In this document: positions 44,877 through 53,737 of the stretch, piece after piece
Position numbering within the stretch: position 1 is the first letter of the stretch
Layout: every line of letters starts with the position of its first letter
DNA from: JAGFIY01 sp964499285
GTDB taxonomy: Bacteria; Bacteroidota; Ignavibacteria; Ignavibacteriales; Melioribacteraceae
Assembly: GCA_964499285.1 (NCBI GenBank)
Contig: CAZCLA010000003.1
Location: 62,001 to 126,000, forward strand
Length of the DNA stretch: 64,000 bases
Direction of reading: 5' to 3'
Notes under the pieces: model-generated
The model's database searches: none
What the model saw: only the letters and a program-made list of their open reading frames with translations
Told to the model about the DNA's origin: nothing
Translations under genes and position numbers: made by a program

Positions 44877-46914
44877 TAACTAAAGAAACTACTGACATAA
44901 GCTTAATCAGAATGTTAAGCGATGGTCCGGAAGTATCTTTAAATGGATCACCAACCGTATCGCCCACAACAGCAGCTTTATGGGCATCCGATCCTTTTCC
45001 ATATTTAAATCCGTCAATAGTTATCCCACCTTCGATTAATTTCTTTGCGTTATCCCAAGCCCCACCGGCATTTGATTGGAAAATGGCCATAAGTACGCCG
45101 CTTGTTGTGACCCCAGCCAACATTCCGGCAAGCATTTCTTTGCTGAAAAAGCCTATAACAACCGGAACAATCACAGCCATTAATCCAGGAGCAATCATTT
45201 CTCGTATTGCAGCTTTTGTCGAAATTTCCACACATCGCGAGTATTCAGCTTCTGCTTTTCCTTCGCGCAGACCTTTAATTTCTTTGAACTGACGTCCGAC
45301 TTCAATTATCATTTCTTTGGCGGCTCTTCCTACAGCTCCCATCGCCATAGAAGAGAAAAGGAACGGGAGCATAGCCCCAATAAATAAACCACCCATAATA
45401 ACAGGATTAGAAATATCGATTGTTGAAATATCTGCTTGGTGCATAAAAGCTGCAAATAATGCAAGTGCTGTGAGAGCAGCAGATCCAATTGCGAAACCTT
45501 TACCTATTGCAGCTGTCGTGTTTCCTACCGCATCAAGTTTGTCTGTCCTTTCTCTTACTTCTTTCGGCAACTCTGCCATTTCAGCAATCCCGCCGGCATT
45601 ATCGGAAATGGGGCCGTATGCATCAACAGCTAATTGAATGCCAGTGATAGACAGCATTCCTAGTGCTGCAATTGCGATTCCGTAGAGGTTAGCGAGTGAA
45701 TACGCACTAATGATTCCGGCGGCAATAATTATTATTGGAGCTGCAGTAGACATCATACCTACGCCTAAACCGGCAATTATATTTGTCGCTGATCCCGTGA
45801 TCGATTGGTTTGCAATTCCTCTTACGGGTTTTCCCGTGGTACTTGTGTAGTATTCAGTAATCAATCCAATTAGCGTGCCAGCGATAAGACCAATTAATGT
45901 AGCAAAAAATACTCCAATGCTTGTATAATCTACGCCAGAATATGACCAGTTTGAGGGGAGAATATAATCGATGATGAAGTATGAGGCTATTATCATAAAA
46001 CCAGTAGTACCAAACTCACCCATATTTAATGCTCGCTGAGGATTACCACCCTCTTTAACCCTAACGAAGAAAGTGCCGATAATTGACAAAATGATTCCTG
46101 CACCGGCAAGCATAAGCGGAAGCATCACTGCTTCTAGTTCCATTACTGTTCCTGCAAATACGGCACCGAGAACCATAGTTCCGATAATTGCTCCCACAAA
46201 CGATTCAAATAGATCGGCGCCCATACCTGCAACATCACCTACGTTATCACCAACGTTATCTGCAATAGTTGCTGGATTTCTTGGGTCGTCCTCGGGAATT
46301 CCTTCATAAACTTTTCCGGCAAGGTCGGCACCAACATCGGCTGCTTTTGTATAAATTCCACCTCCGACTCTTGCAAAAAGAGCGATTGAAGAAGCCCCGA
46401 GAGAAAATCCCGTTACAACATTTATTACTTTATTGATATCCCAATCCAAACCGTTATAGATAAGGAAAAGAACACTAAGACCTATCACTCCAAGACCGAC
46501 TACATTCATTCCCATAATTGATCCACCTGCAAAGGCAATGTTAAGTGCCGGGCTCAATCCGGTTCTAGCAGCTTCGGTGGTTCTTACATTTGCTCTCGTT
46601 GCGGCTATCATACCTAAAAAGCCGGCAAGTGCTGAACAGAATGCCCCAACAACAAAAGATATAGAAATTAGCCATGAAGAATCTTCTTTGGTGCTGTTAA
46701 AAACTCCTAATAAAACTGCGACTATAATAACAAAGAATATAAGAACTCGGTATTCAGTTTTTAAGAATGCGATAGCACCATCTTTAATGTTGTCGGAAAT
46801 TTTAGTCATTTTTTCATTTCCAGTACTCTGCTTCTTAATCCATGCACTTTTAATATAGGAATATAGAAGTGCAGCTAGTCCTAAAAATGGAATGATATAA
46901 ATAAGATTATTCAT
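44857..46914 (-). CDS. hppA: Membrane-bound ion-pumping pyrophosphatase, K+-dependent type
   Basis: 685-residue protein with about 16 membrane helices that couples PPi hydrolysis to H+ or Na+ pumping. Signature segments are DVGADLAGKVYEGIPEDDPRNPA, cited as DVGADLAGKV and PEDDPRNP, then DNVGDNVGDVAGMGADLFES, DAYGPISDNAGG, VVGDTVGDPFKDTSGPS. The motif GNTTAAIGKG has alanine where K+-independent enzymes have lysine, so K+ dependence is expected. Whether H+ or Na+ is pumped cannot be settled by eye. It recycles PPi from biosynthesis and from the PPDK encoded earlier. It follows pth by 9 bases. Confidence 0.96.
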   Translation of the reverse strand: MNNLIYIIPFLGLAALLYSYIKSAWIKKQSTGNEKMTKISDNIKDGAIAFLKTEYRVLIFFVIIVAVLLGVFNSTKEDSSWLISISFVVGAFCSALAGFLGMIAATRANVRTTEAARTGLSPALNIAFAGGSIMGMNVVGLGVIGLSVLFLIYNGLDWDINKVINVVTGFSLGASSIALFARVGGGIYTKAADVGADLAGKVYEGIPEDDPRNPATIADNVGDNVGDVAGMGADLFESFVGAIIGTMVLGAVFAGTVMELEAVMLPLMLAGAGIILSIIGTFFVRVKEGGNPQRALNMGEFGTTGFMIIASYFIIDYILPSNWSYSGVDYTSIGVFFATLIGLIAGTLIGLITEYYTSTTGKPVRGIANQSITGSATNIIAGLGVGMMSTAAPIIIIAAGIISAYSLANLYGIAIAALGMLSITGIQLAVDAYGPISDNAGGIAEMAELPKEVRERTDKLDAVGNTTAAIGKGFAIGSAALTALALFAAFMHQADISTIDISNPVIMGGLFIGAMLPFLFSSMAMGAVGRAAKEMIIEVGRQFKEIKGLREGKAEAEYSRCVEISTKAAIREMIAPGLMAVIVPVVIGFFSKEMLAGMLAGVTTSGVLMAIFQSNAGGAWDNAKKLIEGGITIDGFKYGKGSDAHKAAVVGDTVGDPFKDTSGPSLNILIKLMSVVSLVIAPLIK

Positions 46915-46923
46915 GAGTGCTCC

Positions 46924-47526
46924 CTATTTGACCTCACTGTTATTGGAATTGTTCAATGAATTTGCATGTTTACTGTTGTAATCAAGCATTGCTTGGAAAC
47001 CGCTATTAATAAACTCAGTAATCAAATTTTCGGCAAAATTGAAATTTGGTTCAAGTGATGTAAGCTCTTCGTCGGTAAATTTGCTCAAAACAAAATTTTT
47101 CATATCGCCTTGATCAAATTTGCGCCCGATACCAAACCGGAGCCTGGGAAAATTGTCGTCTCCCAAACTGTAGATAATTGAACTAATACCGTTATGCCCT
47201 CCGTCGCCGCCTGCTTGGCGAATTCTTACTTTGCCTTGCTCTAAATTTAAGTCATCTGTTACTACAAGAAAATCTTGTAGATCAACGAAGTAATTATTAA
47301 TAACATCAATTGCAGCATTTCCGCTTAGATTGACGTATGTTGTCGGTTTTACTAAAAAAAATTGGGAAGCAGATGATCTGCTTCCCGCAAAATAATAATC
47401 ATATTTGGAAGGTTGGAACTCAATATCAAGCTTATTTGCAAGCTTGTCTAAAAGCAAAAATCCTATATTATGTCTCGTATTATTATACTTGCTTCCGGGA
47501 TTTCCGATTCCAAATATAATTCGCAC
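46924..47526 (-). CDS. pth: Peptidyl-tRNA hydrolase
   Basis: Releases stalled peptides from tRNA. The 200-residue protein has FGIGNPGSKYNNTRHNIGF with catalytic H19, the conserved VTDDLNLEQGKVRIR with the aspartate partner, and GGDGGHNGISSII. An asparagine- and serine-rich C-terminal tail is unremarkable. It lies 13 bases after rplY, the very common rplY-pth pairing. Confidence 0.97.
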   Translation of the reverse strand: MRIIFGIGNPGSKYNNTRHNIGFLLLDKLANKLDIEFQPSKYDYYFAGSRSSASQFFLVKPTTYVNLSGNAAIDVINNYFVDLQDFLVVTDDLNLEQGKVRIRQAGGDGGHNGISSIIYSLGDDNFPRLRFGIGRKFDQGDMKNFVLSKFTDEELTSLEPNFNFAENLITEFINSGFQAMLDYNSKHANSLNNSNNSEVK

Positions 47527-47539
47527 AATTATCTATAGA

Positions 47540-48187
47540 TTATTCGTCTTCTTCAGAATCTTCGTCTGATTTGCCTTTACCAATAACTTCAGGTTCTTTC
47601 ATTTCCTCATCTTCAAGTTCTGAGGTAGTTTCTTCCTCAAGTTCTCTCGGTTTAAGCATTGTAACAATAACTGATTCCGGTGAATTAAGGATCTCAATAT
47701 TATCAAAAGAAACATCGGAAACGTGAATCGTATCTCCGATATGCAGTCCGCTCACATCTACTTCAAGAGTATCCGGAATATGTTTCGGTAAACATTCAAC
47801 ATCGAGCTTGTGCATAAAGTGCTGCAAGTGTCCGCCTTCTTTTAATCCGGGCGCTTTACCGGTGAACTGTAATGGAATTTCGAGTTGAAGTTTTTGACCG
47901 GCAGTTAAGCCAAGAAGATCGAAATGGATAACTTTATCGCTGACGGGATCGAATTGTACATCTTTGACGATGCATTTGTGTTCGGTTTCGTCAATTTGAA
48001 GATTCACAACTTTTTGCTCGGATGTAAATACCAACGAATTGATTGAATACTCATCAACCGTAATTGAAATCGGGTCTTGACCTTTTATGTAGTAAACACC
48101 AGGTACTCTTTTGCTATTCCTTAAAGTACTTAATTCACCTTTGGTCTTGGTGTTTCTTTTTTCGGCTTTTACGATTATCTCTGACAT
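47540..48187 (-). CDS. rplY: 50S ribosomal protein L25 (general stress protein Ctc type)
   Basis: 215-residue long form: an N-terminal 5S rRNA-binding L25 domain (about 1-92, starting VKAEKRNTKTKGELSTLRNS) and a C-terminal TL5/CTC domain (about 98-185, LPKHIPDTLEVDVSGLHIGD). An acidic tail (EDEEMKEPEVIGKGKSDEDS) follows. The gene order prs-rplY-pth is widespread. Confidence 0.96.
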   Translation of the reverse strand: MSEIIVKAEKRNTKTKGELSTLRNSKRVPGVYYIKGQDPISITVDEYSINSLVFTSEQKVVNLQIDETEHKCIVKDVQFDPVSDKVIHFDLLGLTAGQKLQLEIPLQFTGKAPGLKEGGHLQHFMHKLDVECLPKHIPDTLEVDVSGLHIGDTIHVSDVSFDNIEILNSPESVIVTMLKPRELEEETTSELEDEEMKEPEVIGKGKSDEDSEEDE

Positions 48188-48221
48188 TTTAAATGGTTCT
48201 CCAAAATATATTTTCTAATAT

Positions 48222-49169
48222 CTAACTTTTATCTATTTCAAACAAAGAACTAATTGATTCGTTTTGATATGAACGAATAATTGCTTCTGCAATAAGTTCC
48301 GATACTGTCCTCACTTCAATTTTTACAGATTTAGTTCCTTGAGGCAGAGGTATACTGTCCGTAACATATAACTTATCCAGCGGAGATTTTTCAAGTTTTT
48401 CAATTGCGTTTCCGGAAAGCAGCGGATGAGTAACCGCACCATAAATTGTAGCTGCACCATTTTTTTTAAGTGCATCTACCGCATTAACAAAAGTTCCGCC
48501 GGTATCAATCAAATCATCAACTAAAAGAACATCCTTTTTTTCTACACTTCCGATTATGTTCATCACTTCTGATTTATTTGCATCATATCTTCTTTTATCG
48601 ATTACGACAAGATCAGCATGAAGCCTTTTTGCATAAGATCTCGCAAGTTTAATTCCCCCAACATCGGGTGAAACAACAACAAGATTTTTATTTTCATTAT
48701 CCAAAATTCCAGTAAATACCGGCGATGCGTACAGGTGATCGAACGGAATATCAAAGAAACCTTGTATTTGAGCAGCGTGAAGATCCATTGTTATAACTCG
48801 ATCGGCACCTGCCGTTGTAATTAAATTTGCCACCAATTTTGCGGTTAATGCAACTCGCGGTTGATCTTTTCTATCTTGGCGAGCATACCCAAAATAAGGA
48901 ATTACAGCTGTGACTCTCTTTGCAGAAGCTCTGCTGGCTGCATCAATCATAATCAGCAGTTCCATCAAATTTTCAGCTGGTGGATGAGTCGATTGAATTA
49001 TAAAGACGTCCCGTCCACGTACATTTTCCTTAAACTTAACCCATATTTCACCGTCACTGAATCTTTTAAGTTCAACCAGTCCTTCTTCCAATCCGAGATA
49101 ATTAACAACTTTTTTTGTAAAGCCAGGGTTGGAAAGACCGGAAACTATTATTGGGCTTTGCTCAATCAT
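48222..49169 (-). CDS. prs: Ribose-phosphate pyrophosphokinase
   Basis: Makes PRPP for purines, pyrimidines, histidine and NAD. The 315-residue protein has SDGEIWVKFKENVRGRDVFI, IPYFGYARQDRKDQPR, VSPDVGGIKLARSYAKRL and the PRPP-binding loop DVLLVDDLIDTGGT. Class I length and motifs. A TTTG-N20-TATATTTG promoter lies about 50-75 bases upstream, making this the first gene of prs-rplY-pth-hppA. Confidence 0.98.
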   Translation of the reverse strand: MIEQSPIIVSGLSNPGFTKKVVNYLGLEEGLVELKRFSDGEIWVKFKENVRGRDVFIIQSTHPPAENLMELLIMIDAASRASAKRVTAVIPYFGYARQDRKDQPRVALTAKLVANLITTAGADRVITMDLHAAQIQGFFDIPFDHLYASPVFTGILDNENKNLVVVSPDVGGIKLARSYAKRLHADLVVIDKRRYDANKSEVMNIIGSVEKKDVLLVDDLIDTGGTFVNAVDALKKNGAATIYGAVTHPLLSGNAIEKLEKSPLDKLYVTDSIPLPQGTKSVKIEVRTVSELIAEAIIRSYQNESISSLFEIDKS

Positions 49170-49212
49170 GAGTTTTATTTCCGATTAGGAAAATTATTTT
49201 CTACAAAGAAAA

Positions 49213-49244
49213 CAAATATAAATAAATGTATTTGTGAAGTCAAA
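49213..49244 (-). promoter_or_regulatory. Bacteroidota-type promoter of prs
   Basis: The reverse strand reads TTTG (49241-49244), 20 bases of spacer, then TATATTTG (49213-49220). Both elements match the phylum consensus exactly. Start of prs follows about 44 bases later. Confidence 0.75.
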
Positions 49245-49275
49245 TATATGTAAATAAAGGATTTAGCGGATTGTA

Positions 49276-49950
49276 TTAGGCTTTTCGCTTTTTAAGCAGG
49301 AAGGTTATCACAATGAGCAACACCATCAGACAGAGCAAGTAAATCCATTTTGGAGTTTCTTTAAGCAAAAAAGGTCTGTAAACTGCAGTTATTGTCCTTC
49401 CACTCCCAATTTCTTCGAGATTATATTCCCAGGTAAGTTTATTTCTCGTGACATCAACTGCATTGTGCTCGAGAATTTCGCCGGGCAGGTAATATATGTA
49501 TCTTACCTTAAATTCCTCCCGGTTGATACCGAAGCCTGTTGCAAACGGCATAATAAATTGGGAAAATATTTTTATTTCTTCTGGACCATTCAAAATGGAA
49601 AATTTTGAAGCTCGAAAGACCGGTGACAAGTTAAGTGAATCGAAGTGTGCAAAAGTTAACTCTACCTTTGCATGGATTGTGCTGTCCCTAAAATCTCTAT
49701 AAACTTCTATCTCGTCAATTGTTAAATAATCCGAAAGAAATTCTTTTTTGATTGAATCTGCATTAAAAATTCCCAGACGATTGATAAAGAGTGTGTCTTC
49801 GGGATTATCCAACTCGGTCCAATAATGAACGAACATACTTCCGGAGCCGTCTGTTTTAAGAGTAGTAACTTGAGTATAGTTCAAGCACCCGCTAAGGAAT
49901 AATAAAACGGACATCGCCGCAAAAAGTACTAATTTCTTTATCAGATCCAT
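49276..49950 (-). CDS. LppM-like lipoprotein with an additional C-terminal membrane helix
   Basis: 224 residues from the ATG at 49948-49950. A TTG five codons earlier is the alternative. The N-terminus is a lipoprotein signal with lipobox LSGC (C22). The body resembles the LppM/DUF3153 type of domain (LNYTQVTTLKTDGSGSMFVHY, TWEYNLEEIGSGRTITAVYR), though I rate this assignment as tentative. A membrane helix (about 202-219) and a KKRKA end follow. The protein would be held in the membrane at both ends. No operon partner is evident. It is divergent from fmdB. Confidence 0.7.
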   Translation of the reverse strand: MDLIKKLVLFAAMSVLLFLSGCLNYTQVTTLKTDGSGSMFVHYWTELDNPEDTLFINRLGIFNADSIKKEFLSDYLTIDEIEVYRDFRDSTIHAKVELTFAHFDSLNLSPVFRASKFSILNGPEEIKIFSQFIMPFATGFGINREEFKVRYIYYLPGEILEHNAVDVTRNKLTWEYNLEEIGSGRTITAVYRPFLLKETPKWIYLLCLMVLLIVITFLLKKRKA

Positions 49951-49986
49951 ATTCTTAAAATACAAAATCCGGAAATCTTAAGGATG

Positions 49987-50017
49987 TTTGAAAATTTATT
50001 TTTCGTAAGTATTTTTG
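49987..50017 (+). promoter_or_regulatory. Bacteroidota-type promoter of fmdB
   Basis: TTTG at 49987-49990, a 19-base spacer, and TATTTTTG at 50010-50017 match TTTG-N19-TAnnTTTG. The start codon is 32 bases downstream of the -7 element, with GAGGAA before it. Confidence 0.7.
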
Positions 50018-50048
50018 CAACTAAAAATATTTTTCAATCGAGGAATAA

Positions 50049-50321
50049 ATGCCAACATATGAATATAAATGTCGAGAATGCGGATATGAATTCGATGAAT
50101 TTCAAAAAATGACGGATGAACCTCTTAGTATTTGTCCTAAATGTAATGGTGAATTGAAGAGACTTATTGGTACCGGGGCAGGTCCTATTTTTAAGGGAAA
50201 CGGATTTTATCAGACCGATTATAAAAACAACAATGCATCAAAATCAACTCTTAAAAAAGAGTCCAAACAGGCTGAAAGTTCACCTACAAATACTGTTACT
50301 TCTGATTCAAAAGGAGCTTAG
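50049..50321 (+). CDS. FmdB-family zinc-ribbon protein
   Basis: 90-residue protein starting MPTYEYKCRECGYEFDEFQ, with two CxxC pairs (C8/C11 and C29/C32) forming a small zinc ribbon, and the GTGAGPIFKGNGFYQTDYK segment common to the family. The tail is Ser/Lys/Asn rich and probably disordered. FmdB proteins are called putative regulators from one methylotroph, but the function is generally unknown. It has its own promoter and ends 4 bases from the convergent barrel gene. Confidence 0.93.
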   Translation: MPTYEYKCRECGYEFDEFQKMTDEPLSICPKCNGELKRLIGTGAGPIFKGNGFYQTDYKNNNASKSTLKKESKQAESSPTNTVTSDSKGA

Positions 50322-50325
50322 AAGA

Positions 50326-53300
50326 TTAGAAATCATATCCAAGTGAGATATAAAATTTGGGTTTGGAAAAATTATTTAGATCATAACTCCAAGCCCAATC
50401 AAATCTCCACAGAAATAGAAAGTAAATTCTTGCTCCGAATCCCATACCCAAAAGCAAATCTTTTGTGACTACGTTTCCATTCTCATTCCGATTGAATAGT
50501 TGCAGTTTTGAATTATCATACCAAGCTGCTCCAGCATCAAGAAATGCCGTTCCGATAACATTCTGAAAAAGAAGTGGAAGAGGACCTGTAAGAAGATAAC
50601 GTATTAGCGGTAATCTGAATTCCATATTTACCAAAGAATACTTAGTTCCGATTCTTTCCGAATAATTATATCCGCGCATCGGAAGGGCAGGGGTGAGAAA
50701 AGCAAAGTCTGCCGGAGTTTCCAAAGGGATAGTACCGGAAGCGAAAGATCTGTTGATCCAATTATCAACACCACCAAGGAAAAATCTTTGAGGAGCGGCT
50801 CCACCGGAATACCCTCCTGATAATCTAAAGACAAATGAGTTGTCATAGAAAAATCTAAAATATTTTCTCACGTCAAAAATAAAAGAATAAAAACTGTTTG
50901 GTTCGCTGCTGCCAATTCCAGTATTTCCGAAAAGAGTAAATTTATAGCGGCTGCCTTGAATAGGCGAAGTGTAGCCGAACAGAACATCATCATATATATA
51001 AGAAAGTTGTGGAATAATAAATGTTGCGTTATCCATTGGAACCAATTGGTTATCCAAATTTTCTGATGTAACACGCATAACACTTAAACTTAAATCAAAT
51101 CGATTGTAGGTGTCCAATGGAAGACTTGCTGAAAAAGCTGCTCCGAAGTTTCTATATCTATAAAGTTCCGTTCGGTTAAAACCTGCGAGATAAACGAATC
51201 GTGCCGTATGGAATAATTCAACTCCGTAATTTATCCGTTTTGGCAAATAATAATAAGCTAAGCCGTAATCACTGTTTTTTAAATCCACCTGAAGCCCGGT
51301 CATACCTACAAGCTGGTGATTACCGAGCATATCGCTAAATGACAGCACTGTGGTTCCCAACAAACCATAATAAGTGCTTACGTATGCATTCGCATAAACT
51401 AAATCGGGAGTGAAATTAATTTTATACTCGTTGACGAGAAAGTTTCCGTTGTCATCCAACTTTTCATCAAAAATGTTTTCTTNNNNNNNNNNNNNNNNNN
51501 NNNNNNNNNNNNNNNNNNNNNNNNNNNNNNNNNNNNNNNNNNNNNNNNNNNNNNNNNNNNNNNNNNNNNNNNNNNNNNNNNNTCGTTGACGAGAAAGTTT
51601 CCGTTGTCATCCAACTTTTCATCAAAAATGTTTTCTTTCAATGCAGTTGTATCTGACACTACTTTTTGGTTAGGGGAGAATATGTAATTACTATAATCCG
51701 CTGTTCTTGTCGTATCCTTATCTCCTACATATTTCCCCGTATAAATCCTTTTCCGTGTGTTCGATGTGTCGGTTTCCGTCTGTTGTAAATCAGAAGCAGA
51801 AATAAAATGATCAAAATTGTTCTCGTAATTCTGTAAAGTATCAGCATGATTATAAATATCATCCGAAAACTCTTCACCGGTAATTACACGTTCCATAAAG
51901 GGTGTGAGTTGAAGCGTATCAGGTTCCAATTCAATCTCAAACGGATTATTAAGTGTAAATATGTTGTAACCGGAATTAAACAGGGAAGTGAAAGCGAGTT
52001 TTTTTCTGTCTTCCGAAATGCTTAATTGATTTATTCCGTTTAGGGAATTTGTGACAGGAACTGCATGCAGATTGACAATTGAACTAACAGTATCTGTTGG
52101 TTCTATCACAATTTTTTTCTTGTATATATTATCGATTCCATTTTTATCGCTAACAAACAAAATCGATTTCCCATCCTCAGAAACTACTGCCGATTTCTGT
52201 GAACTATATTTCCAATCTGTTATCCTTTTAATTTTACCATCGTTAAATGTGAACGAATAGAGATCTCTTTTAGCGTAATCGTGAGAAATCATATTATAAC
52301 CGTCGTATTCAAATCTGTCCTCTCCTATAAAGTCATCTCGATCTGAAGAGAATATTAAAAAACTGCCGTCTGGCGACCAAGCGGGAGAAAAATCACTAAA
52401 GATATCATTTGTTAAGTTCTTTAATTCTTCAGTTTCAAGATCATAAACATAGATGTCAGATTGTCTCGCATTATGAGCGTTGAATGCTATGTATCTTCCG
52501 TCTGGAGACCAAGCAGTAGTTTCGATACCCTGAAGCTCAGTTGGCAGTTCATTATATTCGTCCTCTTCAACATCAACTATCACAACAATATCATAACCTT
52601 GACCTTTTTTGGAAACAGCCAACCTATTATTATCCGGAGACCAAGAAACCGATGGGAACAGTAAATTCAATTCTTCAAGATCATTTTGTCGTCCGAATCC
52701 TTCAATTTTAGTTATTATCTCGCCGTCAAGAGCATTCATAACAAAAATATCAAGAAAAATATCGCGATCTGAAATAAAAGCAATTTTATCCCCTTGTGGA
52801 GAAATAGCAGGACTTGTGTTATAAAATCCTCCTGCTTCTTTATTATTCGTTAATCGTTTTGCGAATTCATCTGGATCTTGTCTTAATGCGATTTCGGGCC
52901 AAAATTCTTTTTTGATCCATTTTTTCCATCTATCGTTGAGCTCTTCAATCGTTAAACCGATTGACGATTTCAATCCGGCTTCTAAACTGCCTAACCCTTT
53001 GGTTTTGTTTAGAATTTCACCAATTTTTTTTCTTCCGTATGTTTTTGAGATATAGTAAAATAAAGCTTGTCCGCCGCGGTATGCGAAATAACCGTAAAGT
53101 CCCTGAATATCCGGAAGATATGTGTTGATAATTGCATCTCTGATGAACATATCACTATTTGTTTCCCACCCGCTTGTTAAAAATTCAGCCATACCCTCGT
53201 GATACCAAAGCGGTAACTGAAGAGTAATATTTTTTGCGATTATATTTTGTACAGTACCTCCGTAAAGCATATCTCTCATTACAGCGTGGACGAGTTCATG

Positions 53301-53693
53301 CGAAATAACATGCCAAAATTTCTGGTAATCTCCCTCAAATGGAAAGACCACCCTATTTTTGAAAGGTTCTGTAAAACCTCCAATACCTTGAGACAGATAT
53401 CCCTGTGTCGTGTTGGTTTCCGTAAAATCGTTATGCGAGTTGTAAACTATTAAAGAAATTCGATTATTTATCTCATAATTGATATCGTTCATAATATTAT
53501 CAAGTGCTTGCTCGGCAACATTTGCGGTAAACTCCGCAATATCTCTACCATCCTCGGAAAAATAAATATCAAAGTGTGTAGTTTGGATATAAAGCCAATC
53601 GAAGTCCTTATATTGAACTCTATTTTTCCCAAACTGTGCTATAATGTTTGAGGAGGTATAGACTACAAAGATTATTAATAATATTTTTTTCAT
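50326..53693 (-). CDS. HExxH metallopeptidase - TolB-like propeller - outer-membrane barrel protein, interrupted by an assembly gap
   Basis: One gene split artificially by 100 Ns between identical 55-base ends. Collapsing the overlap removes 155 bases and gives an intact frame of about 1070 residues. Signal peptide ends around NIIAQ (20). A gluzincin-like peptidase domain has SHELVHAV (H132, E133, H136) and WYHEGMAEF (E166 as likely third zinc ligand). Several PD40/TolB-type blades follow (about 290-560; WSPDNNRLAVSKKG, WSPDGRYIAFNAHN, WSPDGSFLIFSSDRD). The last 380 residues are a beta-barrel rich in alternating aromatics, ending FYISLGYDF, with BamA/Omp85-like LRLPLIRY-type strands. A surface or periplasmic protease tied to its own barrel is the simplest reading. 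It lies downstream of rnr and tamB. Confidence 0.8.
51428..51482 (+). repeat. Contig-end overlap, copy 1
   Basis: 55 bases identical to 51583-51637 on the other side of the N run. Interpreted as the same genomic segment assembled at the ends of two contigs. Confidence 0.9.
51483..51582. other. Assembly gap of exactly 100 N
   Basis: A round-number run of N is the usual placeholder for a gap of unknown size. Because both flanks share 55 identical bases, the true gap is probably negative, meaning that the contigs overlap and no sequence is missing. Confidence 0.95.
51583..51637 (+). repeat. Contig-end overlap, copy 2
   Basis: Second copy of the 55-base segment at 51428-51482. Both copies encode the same residues of the interrupted gene (KENIFDEKLDDNGNFLVN). 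Confidence 0.9.
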
Positions 53694-53737
53694 TAAGTCA
53701 AAAACCCGGCTTTTTTGTTCATAATTTTATAAGAAAT

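Noticed and set aside
44912..46858. Several open frames of about 80-126 codons on the plus strand opposite hppA
   Set aside because: They reflect the alanine/glycine-rich codon pattern of the pyrophosphatase read backwards. No start signal or recognisable domain.
51428..51637. 55-base direct repeats considered as attachment sites or mobile-element target duplications
   Set aside because: They flank only a round run of 100 N, and collapsing them restores a reading frame. An assembly overlap explains everything.
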